DNA of 64,000 nt, from assembly GCA_003255065.1 (NCBI GenBank), contig QAOA01001366.1, positions 166,160 to 230,159 on the forward strand. The letters run 5' to 3'. Both the position numbers and the translations under genes were made by a program. Source of the stretch: Cercis canadensis. Its lineage: Eukaryota > Streptophyta > Magnoliopsida > Fabales > Fabaceae. The stretch's first letter is position 1. Each line of letters begins with the position of its first letter. The notes beneath the pieces are model-generated. The model was not told where the DNA came from. It was given only the letters and a program-made list of their open reading frames with translations, and ran no database searches. Below, piece by piece: positions 1 through 11,889 of the stretch.

Positions 1-3000
1 TCTAAATACAAATATAAAGAAATGGAGATTCAAACCTTATATTTTTTTAAAATTCTGCATGAAATATCATATTCATATATAAATAATTAAGATAACACTA
101 AATGATACAAGCATACAAAACACAAATAATTCACAGATCTTTAACAAAGATTGATGTATCATGCTTGAATTTTTATTTTCTAATATTTGTAGTTAAAACA
201 TTTAGCTTATCTGTTTTTAATGGTTAAAGATAACATTCAAAGAGTTTAATTATATGAAAATAAATAATTTTCATATATATATATGTTCATCATGTATATA
301 TGTATTTTACTTAAAACATGTAAAATTTTCTCCTAAAAAACAGAAGACCTGAATAATAATACTATAGGATTTTCAAAAAAGCCAGATTATATAATGATAT
401 CACAATATTGGTTATCGATGGGACATTGATTTAGTAGTTATTATGGTTATTTGAAGAGATATATCTATGATGTTCGTTTGGTTCAAAACAATCATAATAG
501 TTAAAGCCATTAGACAAGGTTTAAGAAATTTTAGTAGTTCATAGGAAAAGAGAGGTTTAAACCTTTTGTACCTTTATGTACCAAAAAAAAAGTCATTATA
601 AAAAAATAAGTAATAATTTCAACTTTTCAAGTGTTCTTAAATTATTTTGGAATATTTTTTTCAATTGAGTTCAAACAAGGTGGTGTCATTAGAATTAGAT
701 ATTTATGATGGAGAAGGAATGATCAAAATATGAGTTACATATGGACAAATTACGTATCTTCTCATACCAAACTGTTTTTATCCTTTTCAATTTGATTTCT
801 TCCACTGTCCATAAACAAAGTTCCTTTTGTTTTCTTCCAATAAACTAAACAAGGTTCTTGACCATCATAAAAAAATAAATAACAAATTGAGATTTAGTAA
901 AATCTCATTTCCCAATCATTGAGAGTAAGCTATTATAAAATAAGAGATTTCTTCGATATTTTTAATGTCAACCTAGTATGTCATACCACATGAAAATAAT
1001 TAATATGTGAATGAAATATATATAAGTAAATTATTTTTAAGTATGTTTAAAAAAATAAAATAAATTATATTTTATATCAATAAAATATAAAAATTACATA
1101 TGCTTATCACATTTGTATAATATGCAATTCTCATGTAGTATTATAAAATTCAAGTATAAAATATAATGTCAAAGTCATATTTCGAAAAAAAAATTATAGT
1201 ATATCAAATTGGTCATGTTCAAAGTTCAATAAATAATGCGAAAGTTTTGTTTTCTACCATACAAATGATTATATCTTGACTTCAATTGTCACATCCTTCT
1301 AAAAAATATCCCGCATTTAAAGTCACCAATATCAATGAACCATACAAATTTAACTCTTTTGAATTTTTAAATATTTAATTTCATTGGTTGATCTGAATAT
1401 TGATCACGTGTAATCTCGAAGCGTGGATCATAAGATAAAATAAATGTTCTAGTATTTGTATTTTTATACGAAAGAAAGAAAGAAAAAGTTTAGTTTTGCA
1501 GAGTTGGCTTCCAACAGATTTTGGTACAATGAATTACGACTCTTGTAATCTTAAATTAATAAAATATTTTCTTGCACTTTACTTTTTTGGAACCGAAAAA
1601 GAAAAAAGAAGCTTTTTGGTATGGAACTTTCAAAAAATGTCATTCCAAAAGAAAATCTGGCTTCAATGTTATTTTTTTTTATATGAACATAAGTGATACG
1701 AATCATAGGATAGGATAGTTAGCATGGTTTCTAGTGTACATCTAAAAGAAATTGCTGAGGTTTTTTCTTGATTAATTTGCAATTGCATTATTTTTTATTT
1801 CTAAAAGATACTGACACAATTAGTTATATTCTTGCAAGATTTTTAGTTTCATTTTAGTTATTGAAAAATAATTTTATTCATCAAAATAGTTTTTTGCTAA
1901 CTTCTATCTATTAGGTTTGTCACATAAAAAATTCTGATAATTCTCATTAAAGAAATTCAACAAAAAAATATTTTGATGGACAAAATTATATTTTAAAGAT
2001 TAAAATAATATTAAATATTTTTTAAAATTAAATTGATTCTACATGTATTTTTAAGGACAAAAATAAAATTTTTACTCTTCTATTTTTCATATGAAGTGAG
2101 TTGGATTATTATTGTTTACTTTTTGCCCATTTTATTTATTTTTTATTAATTAAGAAAGGTTTGAATACGATGCTCACATTTCATGCCCATGTTTGATTTA
2201 ACTTTTAAGCATGATGTCCTCTCATGGCACCTCCACCTAGTTCTATTTTGACTTTTTGAGTGCAAATTAATGCGCTCTCTCTGATGGACACACAAAAGAT
2301 AATATTGACAAAATTAGAACTAAAAACATATCTAAAAATAGCACACAAGCACGAAATTAAATTTGAGATTTTATTGACACATACATGACATGTAACACCC
2401 ATCCATTTACATTTTACAATTTCATAATCAAGAAAATAAATCTCTTCAGTTTTTTATTTGTCTAAATTAGCAATAGAGAATAATTTCATATGAATATATT
2501 CAACTTCTATATAACATTTAAAGAAATCAAGAGTAATAACTCAGCTGGTCATGTACTTATTTTTTTATGAAAATAATTTTTAATGAGACTTTAATAAAAT
2601 AATATTTTTATACATTTATCAAAATCTCCAATTAAAAAAGAAAAAGAGAATTTTAAAAAATATTCTCGATCTAAATGATAAAAATGTGCAGATCTGTCAA
2701 TTTATCAATTTTATAAAATTGATTCTTAAATTAAAGCCTATTCACACCTAATTTATAAGGACTGCTTAATAGTTTATCTTTTTTTTTCTTAAATTAATAG
2801 TTGAAAGAAAACAAGATTGAAAGAAATTACATATTAATATTGGTTCCACTTCCACACAACGTGGAGGGTCATGAATATATCCATGAATGCAATTTCACTC
2901 AAAAGACAAACCATGCCTAACTTGATTTTGGTCCTTTTATGGATCACTTTATTCACATGTTGAATCAGCCGTCGTGTATCCTTTTGCTCTTTCTTTTGGC

Positions 3001-4300
3001 TAATTCTTTTAACTTTTGCTGCTATTCGGAATATAGTACTGACATGCATTGCATGGTAAATATGTAACTTATCAACAACTTCTTCTTATTTGATGACCAG
3101 CACATTGCTTAGTTTGCAAACAAACTAAACTCTTCATCATTTTCCATTTAACTTTCTTCTTTTATGCTCGAATATGGGAAACAAGAATCATACAAAATAT
3201 TTTACACATGTGATAAACTCTCTAGCTTTTGACTCTTCATCTTTTCCTGTTGTTTTTCTTGACTTGGCTCCAAGTTGCAAAGTAAGTTATGATACATTGC
3301 TTTTTAAGTAATTCCCAATTTTCATCCGATTTGGAAAAATATGTTTACACTTAGGGTTAAATCTCATAATAATTAGACACTAGATTGAAATCTAATTAAT
3401 TAAACTTAGGTTATATTAAAATTATTAACCACTTGGTTGTAACAAACAAATACAATTACAATCCTTAGTTTCTTTCTTTTTTGAGATAAATTAATGCAAA
3501 TCTTGAACCAAAACATCCAACAGAAATATTTTAGGGTTTTCATTAACCCAGACCAAGGTTTTAGAAATATTGCGCGCTCACCTTGCTAATCTATGAGCAA
3601 TCGAATAACCTTTCCTATGCATGAACAGATTAATTCTAAGAAACATTAAAAGTCATAATCAAACTATATATGCTGTCCAAATATAGAAGAAATGTGAGAA
3701 AATAATGATAAGGGTTGAATACATAATTGTGGTGTGGGCCACTTGCTTGACAAATAACTTATAATAACCTTCATACTATGCAAAATCAGCAATGCATCAC
3801 GGCCGTCCCTTATGCCCAAAAGAGAAGTGTTATAGAGAGGCAGGGTCATGTTTTGCAACAATAATCACTGGTTGCCATTTTTCCACATCAGCTTCTACAC
3901 TTTACTTGAGCAACACATGGATAGACTTAGCTAGCATTGACTACAATCATATTCTCTATGATTTATTGTCTATTTGAGCACAACATGTTTTCAAAAATAC
4001 CAAATACTAACCTAATTGTTAAAATGTCCAATTATGCTACTAATTAAAAGCTTTTACTTTGAAAGAGTGAGGTTTTTTTTTTTTTNAAAATGAAGTATAT
4101 ATTGAACGGTAATAGAATTTTTGATATTAAACATTCTGATTTCTATAACCCTAAAAGATATGATTAGATAAGAATGTGATTAACTTGAAAAAATGAAGTT
4201 TGCGACGCACAAAAAGGAGAGAGTGGGAAAATGTTGCTACATTTTGATTTTTTTTTACCAACTTTTGTTGTTGTTGTTGATGATTTTGGTTTTGATTTGA
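1..4300. other. AT-rich intergenic DNA upstream of the WRKY gene
   Basis: I see no supportable gene here. Open frames are short, mostly begin at non-ATG codons, and show no recognisable domain. The stretch holds one copy of an AT-rich dispersed family (about 963-1150) and a poly-T tract interrupted by a single N at 4086. The rest is low-complexity AT DNA. Confidence 0.7.
963..1150 (+). repeat. Copy A of an AT-rich dispersed repeat, possibly a MITE
   Basis: About 190 bp that aligns by eye along its whole length with 44175-44365 in the same orientation and with 63290-63440 inverted. Shared blocks include a GTATGTCATA-like start, AAAATAATTAAT, TTTTTAAGTNTGTTTAA, AAAATAAAATAAAT and an ATGTAGTATTATAAAAT-like end. 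The ends are partly self-complementary, as in a non-autonomous DNA transposon, but I could not fix the terminal inverted repeats or a target duplication. Confidence 0.55.
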
Positions 4301-4375
4301 CTGTATGAGCATGAGGAACAAGATGGGTGGCATAAACTTCGGACAAGCAGCATAGGAATGAAAGAAAAAGAGAGG

Positions 4376-4604
4376 TGACGTGAAAACCCAATCAGCATGA
4401 GCATGAGCATGAGCCACGAGCCACAAGACACAGGCGTGGTTAGGAATAGGAAACAGAACAAATAACAATTCCCTGGCACGTGCCTCTCTTCGGTCAAATG
4501 CCGGTGCCCAATCCTTAACACGTGTAAGCCTAATCCTCCAAATATACCAATACCGTATAGTTGGAATCCTTGACCACTCCATCCCCCATCCTTAGTAACG
4601 TGAC
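4376..4604. promoter_or_regulatory. Cluster of G-box, as-1-like and W-box motifs upstream of the WRKY gene
   Basis: Within about 230 bp there is TGACGTG at 4376-4382, a palindromic G-box GGCACGTGCC centred at 4477-4482, GGTCAA (an inverted W-box) at 4492-4497, a second palindromic G-box ACACGTGT around 4519-4524, TTGACC (a W-box) at 4570-4575 and AACGTGAC at 4597-4604. The block is less AT-rich than its surroundings and ends about 1.1 kb before the WRKY start codon. G-boxes bind bZIP/bHLH factors and W-boxes bind WRKY proteins, so abscisic-acid or stress input and WRKY auto- or cross-regulation are plausible. That is inference; only the motifs are seen. Confidence 0.45.
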
Positions 4605-5309
4605 TACGACTGCCCACAACTCTTTCCATACTTCTTATTTCCTACTTTTCTTTTCAACCGTAATAATGTTATCTACATTGCTTTAACTTGTTTGAATCTT
4701 ACAACTATAAATCCTAACTGTACTTTTTATATTATTTTTAACAAATATTTTAAACTGAAAAGAGGCTAATTCATTCTAAAATTTAGGTATATCATAAGTC
4801 TTAAGGATATGAATTTCATATAAATAATCAAAACTTTTTTTTTTCATTAAAACACAACTAGTAACTTGTTTGGCGTTTAAATATAGACAACAAGTATTTT
4901 CGATTTCATAGCCAAGGATTCACACTTGCATTTTAATTTAGAAGTCTTCAATTTGACATTTCATAAAAAAAAAGTGAGAGCAATGGAGTATATATATATA
5001 TATATAAAGGAAATTATATGGCAAGTTATCTTCTATTGGGTAAATTAGATTTTGATGGAGAAAAGTTAAATTAGGTTTGAGATTTTAAGTTTTTTTATTA
5101 AAAAAATATAAAGAAATAAAAAATCCTCAACAATTACATTTACAACTATTTCCATCTCAATACCAGAGTTGTCATTTCCTGGCTTTCAAATTAGGTTCAA
5201 TACGATTATATGTAAGTACATTAATAAATAGGAGTCGTTATCACTAAATAGGTAATAAGTCTTTCAACCAATTGACTAATAATCCTTCAACCAATTAAGG
5301 TACATAGTA

Positions 5310-5336
5310 TGACTATGCAGATNTGACTATACAGAT
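5310..5336. other. Single N at 5323 between 13-bp near-identical direct copies
   Basis: The 13 bases before the N (TGACTATGCAGAT) recur after it with one substitution (TGACTATACAGAT). This is the shortest of several N-flanked duplications in the window and is best read as an assembly join. Confidence 0.6.
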
Positions 5337-5605
5337 CAACTAGTCACGCTAATAGCACAAATCACAAATTATTCTTCTTTTTTTTTTTTTCCATTTGAAA
5401 AATGAAATACACACTGACTTTGTATAGATTATTTCGATAGAGAAACACTGCTCAATTACCTCCAAACACTAAAGAGAGTGTAAAGTTGAAAGCAAAAGCA
5501 ATAAAAAAAATAACAAAGTTCTAAACCAAAGCTCCCTTTCCCATAAGAACGAAACCATCAAAGTCTTAGCTGAAATTTCTTTATCAAAAAGCTTTTCTGT
5601 CTGGT

Positions 5606-5701
5606 TCTCCCTCCTCCTTCTCCACCTCTTCCTCTTCCTCCTCCTCCTTCTCCTCCTCCTCTTCTTCTTCTTCTTCTTCTTCTTCTTCTTCTTCTTCTTC
5701 C
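5606..5701 (+). repeat. CT-rich leader with a perfect (CTT)13 microsatellite abutting the WRKY start codon
   Basis: An unbroken pyrimidine-rich tract of CTC, CCT and CTT triplets ends in thirteen perfect CTT units (5661-5699), two bases before the ATG at 5702. CT-rich 5' leaders are common in plant genes. A trinucleotide tract this pure should be length-polymorphic. The arginine-rich reading frame on the opposite strand is an artefact of the repeat. Confidence 0.85.
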
Positions 5702-7396
5702 ATGGCGAAGGACAAGGATGATTATAACTATGATCCTTTCTATTACAACCACCATGAACTCAACCGGACAAGCTTTCCATTCTTTAGGGATCACAGCCAT
5801 TCAACTCCCACCCAAAACCTTCAAGAGTTTGATCCCTCTCTTACAAGCTTCACAGACTGTTTACATGGGGATTACAACACCCTCTCAAGAGCTTTTGACT
5901 TGTCTTGCTCATCCTCTGAAGTGATCTCCTCCATTGATGACAACCCAAAGAAGCCCAGCGCAGGAGACTCAGTGGGGATCAGCAGGAACCCTGGCACGCC
6001 AAATTCCTCGGTGTCTTCATCATCAAATGAGGCTGAAGCAGTAACACAAGAATACTCAGATAAGAGCAAGAAAGATAAGCAGCCAAAAGGGGATGAAGAT
6101 GCAGATGAAAAGTCTAAGAAAGAGTAGGTTTCTGAATTCTTCATTCTTATTCTCTTTTCTAGATCATTCAACTGAGGGATTTTGCCAAAAAAACCGTATC
6201 TCTTTCTATTTTCTTCGTTGATGAGTAGGATCTGAATATGATATTAATTTCTGTTATTTTCTTGAGGCAAATTTTGGATAACTTTAAATAACTAATGCTG
6301 TTATATTACACTTATCATTTACTGTTTTTTCTAACTATTTATGGCTTTCAGTGCCTCTTATGAAATCAATTTGGTCAATCTTGTCTATATATTAGACTAG
6401 ATACAGTGTTAGCTAATGAATGCTGTTCTTCTTTTGGGTATGATCAAAATGTTAGAACAAGAATAGAAACATAACCCTAATTTTGTATTCCTGAATTAGC
6501 ATTTTGATAAGTATTATGCTGTATGTATAAACCTTGTTAGCTAGTTTTTGCTGTGAATTTGACTGATTTTGTGAAGTGCACTTCAGGAACAAGCCAAAAA
6601 AGAAAGAGAAAAAGCCAAGAGAGCCTCGCTTTGCCTTCTTGACTAAAAGTGAGGTTGATCATCTTGAAGATGGATATAGATGGAGAAAATATGGACAGAA
6701 GGCAGTCAAGAATAGCCCTTACCCAAGGTTAGTTTTTCTTCTTCGTACAATAGACATAAACCTTAATTCAAAAGAAAAATGATGAAACTTTGTGGTCTTT
6801 GGGTGATATAATCATCAAATACTATTGAAATAAAGACAAGACTTTTTATGATTCTTTGATGTGATGATTTATTTCCAAGAACTAACTTGGACTTGTTATA
6901 TCATTGAGTCATCTGTCCAATTATGAGATTGAGGATATATCATATCACATGAATATAATCAACTACTACAGCTTTGGGTACATGAATCTAACATAGGACT
7001 TTCATTCCTTGCTATTGCAGGAGTTACTACAGATGCACAAGTCAGAAGTGCATTGTGAAGAAAAGGGTGGAGAGGTCATTCCAAGACCCATCAATTGTTA
7101 TCACAACATATGAAGGACAGCACAACCATCACTGCCCGGCAACACTTCGCGGCAACGCTGCAAGCATGTTGTCCTCACCTTCCCTTTTTGCTTCCTCATC
7201 TATAGGGTCAAGCTTACCCCAAGATCTCCTTGCTCAGTTGCTTCCAAGTTATACCCAACATGACCAAAATTCCATGTTCCACCAAAACATTACCCATCCC
7301 CAGCACCACCAACAGCAGCAGCAGTTCCCATTCCATCATGACTATGGCTTGTTGCAAGATCTATTACCCTCATTCCCTGGAAAACAAGAGCCATGA
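5702..7396 (+). CDS. WRKY71: Group IIc WRKY transcription factor, WRKY71/WRKY28/WRKY8 type
   Basis: A sequence-specific nuclear DNA-binding protein that recognises W-boxes (TTGACC/T). Three coding exons, 5702-6123, 6587-6727 and 7021-7396, join in frame with GT-AG introns to give 312 aa. The start is the first ATG after the CT-rich leader. The N-terminus has a Ser-rich stretch containing SEVISSIDD and [10 protein letters not shown], then a Lys-rich segment near residues 110-150 that may serve as nuclear localisation. WRKYGQK lies at about 173-179, and the zinc-binding residues are C193, C198, H222 and H224 (C-X4-C-X23-H-X-H). The second intron falls between PYPR and SYYRC, the conserved intron position of this domain. 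The C-terminus is His/Gln-rich. The N-terminal motifs and the QKC finger point to the WRKY71/28/8 clade, whose members act in defence, senescence and shoot branching. The symbol is a clade-level assignment. Confidence 0.93.
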
Positions 7397-7629
7397 ACTC
7401 ATAGATGAATGCTCATGATCCCATTCCTTTGTAGCTTGCCGCAGTGTATTCACACTGTTCATATACATAGTATATAGTGTTAGCTTCCCTTTACATACTT
7501 TAATTCTCTCTTTCTCTTCCTCTCTCACTCTCACTCTCAAGAGTCATGTATTAGAGTTTGTGTAATGGAAGACAGACAGCAGTGTGGTACTCACAGCATT
7601 AAATGAATATTTCTGACTTGCTGCATCTC

Positions 7630-7653
7630 ATATATATATATATATATATATAT
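7630..7653. repeat. (AT)n microsatellite in the WRKY 3' flank
   Basis: A perfect run of about 12 TA/AT units roughly 230 bp after the WRKY stop codon. Confidence 0.9.
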
Positions 7654-10600
7654 TCTACTTGATGTTAAATATACCTATGAGAATTTTGTCAGACACGTGA
7701 GAGATGGTGTCTGTAATTTCACATATGCTATATAGTCGCCTTGCCTCCTTGGGTGAGTAGTTGCAAGTTACCAATATGAATAGTGAAGGCCTTAATGGGA
7801 GAAGATAGGTTTGGCAAGACTACTGTTCCACTAAGAGTGATCTTTCATTATGAAAGGAATTGATAGGACTTGATGGTTTCTTGCTTCACTAGCTCAGTTA
7901 GGAGAGGAGGTGCAAAGTACGTAACTAGGAAATGGAGAGTATAGTGGCAGGATGGCCCTATCAACTTAAATTGCAGCTAGTTTAACATGTAAAGTAGGAT
8001 TGGGTCAGCTTACTCTGCATATGTGGTTGAACAATTGAAGAAGGGTTTAATGATGGACACATGAATTCTTACCTAGCTTTCTGAGTTGGTGATTTGTCTC
8101 AATAGGATTCTGCAATGAAAAATGCTTTACATATGTGAAATAGTGTGAAAGATCTAATTAATCTATAAAAAAATATTTAAGTAAGTTTAGTTAAACGTAG
8201 ATGCTCAATATGATCCTATGAAGATAACTATTGTATAAGCAACATTGCTCTTCTCTAATTTTAATTTTTTCGAAATATGCATAAAAAAAAAATTAGCATT
8301 TACAAATCATTTAACAGTAATGCTACTATACCTACATGAATTTTTATATTTACAATTTTGCAAAGCATCATTTCATTTTGAGTTTAAGTGGCCTCATTTA
8401 AACCTTTTTTCTTTGTTTAACTTAGACCAATCTATACAGTTACACTCAATTATAAATATAAGAGTTATGTAAAGTAGCATTATTAAGAGAAGAATTGAGC
8501 TTAGAACCTATATAATAACTGGAAAAAAAAAAAACTAAAATAATAAAGTACTATGTCCTTGGAAGATTGCTTGAATTAGGGGAAACTAGAATTAGGCATT
8601 TCGACTTTTAGTGTATGCGTTTGCGTGTGTGTCTATACTTAAGCAGCAAATGTACCAAGAAGAATAAGTGGACTAATACCTAACTTTCATGATTGTTAAT
8701 TGTTAGATCTTATTATTTTTTCTATATCTTATTTTATTTGATCAGTCAATTATAGAAGAATCAATATATATATAGCTCTAGATGCTTCAAGGGCAAAAAA
8801 AAAAAAAAANAAAAAAAAAAAAAAAAAGTTTACGCAAGGTAGAGTTAGCAAAAAGTCTAGTTCATTAAAAACCGTTGATGAGATTGTACCCGTTGCAATT
8901 GAAGAGGTTTGGAATAAGTCTATATCATGTGATTGGAATGTACCTATTTGATAAAACTTTATTCACGAGGTACATTACGATTCTATCCCGTAACTTCAGA
9001 TGACAAGCCGTAGATTGGTGATTATGAGCCATTGATTGAAATGTTAAACTATATATAAATAAGTAATTAAGCACTTTATATGGCTTATCCCCATTAAGGG
9101 TGTGTTGATTATTTTGACATTTTTTCCTTTTATCAAAGATAAAATATATTATATTATTTAAGGGAAATTGTGATTAAGTACTCATCGCCCATGATCTATT
9201 ACACCTAATTGCAATTTCATCCTGAACTTTTAATTTGAACATATTACTCCCAATTTATTTGTATCGTTTACACCTAAGTGGCCATGTATCAAACTTTTAA
9301 GGTTTGGGAGGTTTTCTGGACTTAGAATGAAATCCTAGCATGGCATGTTTGCTTTGTTGTGGTTGTACTGTTGATTACAGTGGTATTATTAATGACTTAA
9401 ATGTCAATTCTTTCCCATAAATGAGTTTTTTTAAAAATAAATGTAAATACTAATATACATTGTAATGTTTCCTATCCTGAAAAAAAAAAAAACTCATAAA
9501 TTATCTATAGGAGACTTAGTAAAATGACCTAGTATTCTTAATCATTCCTTAAAATTGTAATAAAGTCTCACAAATTTACATGCAATTAATAAGCAACACA
9601 CAATCAAATAGTTTGTGATCAAGTAATATTTAAATCTTACTCAAAGCGGCTTGCAAATTCTTTGTTCGAACTTGAAGTCTTAATTAACCTTTTTCTTATG
9701 AAACTCATATTTTTACCACATCAAGATTTGTAAATGGTTATGTTTAAAAAGTTTGTTAATTTATCATTGCTCTCCCTCCCCTCCATTATATATATCCTTG
9801 GCTATCATAATCATTGCTGTAGCTTGACAGTATCGGACCATAATCTTCTGAAAAGAAATAAATTATGGATGACAAATAGTTAAGAGTACTTGATTGATGA
9901 TGATGTATTTTATTTAGACAGAAATCCATAATCTAACTAAGAGTTGCATCAAATCTAGCGTGCCTGAATCAAGGATTTCTTCGTATCTTCTGTGAAACTT
10001 TTGCTTGTTTAATATGTTCTTCAAATTTTTGAATACATAATTTTTCCTTCATAGATTTCTTGTGTGTGCTAAGAAAATAAGTAGGGAACTAATACTGCAT
10101 ATACACCTGAATATTTATACTTCTTTTACATATTCACACACATGGCAATGTTAAGTTTTACTGAATCCACTCTAAATCTTCTTAAAATTTTTTTCTGAGA
10201 GGTGTAAAAGTATCTTTATTCCAAGCAACATTCACATAGTTGTTATCACCCCACAATCATACACACACACACCAGCTTATCGATCCCACACATCAGTAAA
10301 ATAAATATTTTTCTTTTTAGTTTAGTTTAATAATATACCATAACACTATATAAATAATATACCATAACACTGTATATAAAAAAAAAAACCATAAAAGTTT
10401 ACCAAAAAGAACCATAAAGTTAGCATCCCATATTAATATTTCACTATAAGGATAAGTTTATTTATAATTGTTACTTTTGAAAACTTGCAATTAAAGATCA
10501 ATATTGCTTTCAAAACCTAATTTTAGAATGTAAAAATAACACAAGCACATACAATATAATTGGTTCAAGAATAGCTCTCAAAATATTAAGATCTCATGTT

Positions 10601-11803
10601 TGTATTATAATTCTCCCAACTAAAAAGTATAGTTTTTTTCTATCCACCAATAAAATAAATACTGTAAAAGTAAAATTTATTTATAAATATGCAAATGTGT
10701 ACTAGTGAAACTATACAAACTCAAGTTATTTCAGCTAATAAGAATTAAAGTACTTTACTTGTAAGGCTTAGGTTCGACTCTTATTGTTAATAATCCCCGT
10801 TAAGTAAAACATTTGTAAGTATCACTGTAAATTTTTGATGAAGTATGTGACATACTCTAACCTTGGAATGACTATCCTCATCTCACCTTAAACTTTTTTT
10901 TATACTAAAATACAATTGTAATGATAAGTGCACAAGTAGCTTATGCAACTTTTGTACGTAGGTTAGAGAGACACAGAAGATCAAATTATTATGGATTTAG
11001 GATTACCACAATCAACGGAACTAACAAAAGATTCATTCAAAACCATCTTAATTTCATGAATGAATCATTGAGTGTTCCCTTGTTTGTTATCATGTCGCCA
11101 TACATGCTTTCAATGAGACCATAATTTTGAACACTTTAACAGTTTCCTTGTCGTCTTCTTTTATTCATTCTATATAATAGTAATAATTATTATTATTACC
11201 ATTTCCAACTAGAAGCATTTAATATTGTGTTAAACACCGACTTCAAACGTCGTTTTACACGTCTTTATCTTAGGGTGTGAAAACCACTTCGTACAGTTAG
11301 CATTGACACTGCATGTCTAGACACTTAAATTCAATTGGTAAGAGAGATCTGGAGAGAGGGAGGCTTTTTTTCTATGTATTTTTTCTTGTTCTTGCCTTTA
11401 TGTTTTCTTTTTTTTTCAATCAATTGCACTCAGTGACTCAGACCTTACTAAGATACTACGATTTTTTTTTTAACAAAAATTCATTTTTTAATTTTGACCA
11501 CTATTATTGAGTCATAACATATGTCGTTTTCACTCCTACTGATTTGTCCATTTTTTCATAAAAATAATTTCATTTCTCTCTTTCAGTAACCCTAACCTTG
11601 TATAGGAATCAGAGAGAGAGAGAGAGAGAGAGAAAGAGATATTTAAGCTGATCATATAGTCCATGAGTTGAATTATTATATGTAACCGAATATATAGATA
11701 TACTCATACTAGTGCATGGGATGGAATTGAGATTGCCTTTTCCAATTGTCAAACCTCGATATTTTAATAAAAATATAGTGTGATCATTGGAAGAAGTGCG
11801 ATC

Positions 11804-11889
11804 TGCACAAAAAAAAAAAGGAAAGGGTCAAAGGTGCTCGAGTGAGNTGCACAAAAAAAAAAGGAAAGGGTCAAAGGTGCTCGAGTGAG
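11804..11889. other. Direct duplication of about 43 bp joined by a single N at 11847
   Basis: The left copy (11804-11846) and right copy (11848-11889) both run from TGCAC plus a poly-A run to AAAGGTGCTCGAGTGAG. They differ only in having 11 versus 10 A's. Exact adjacency to an N suggests two contig ends covering the same locus rather than a biological tandem duplication. Confidence 0.8.

Noticed and set aside
4151..4629. Three overlapping minus-strand ORFs of 75-143 codons upstream of the WRKY gene
   Set aside because: No domain, no splice partners and three frames open at once. The openness follows from local composition and an ATGAGC repeat. The motifs fit a promoter better.
5558..5800. 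80-codon arginine/glycine-rich ORF opposite the WRKY start
   Set aside because: It is the antisense translation of the CTT/CTC leader repeat.
9095..9420. Possible transposon terminus (TTAAGGGTGTGTTGATT, then repeat-like text)
   Set aside because: No matching second end was found. The phrases resemble common plant repeats but are too degraded to define.
10745..10810. tRNA-like GGTTCGACTC B-box
   Set aside because: There is no A-box at the right spacing and the arms cannot fold. Not a tRNA gene; possibly a fragment of a SINE.
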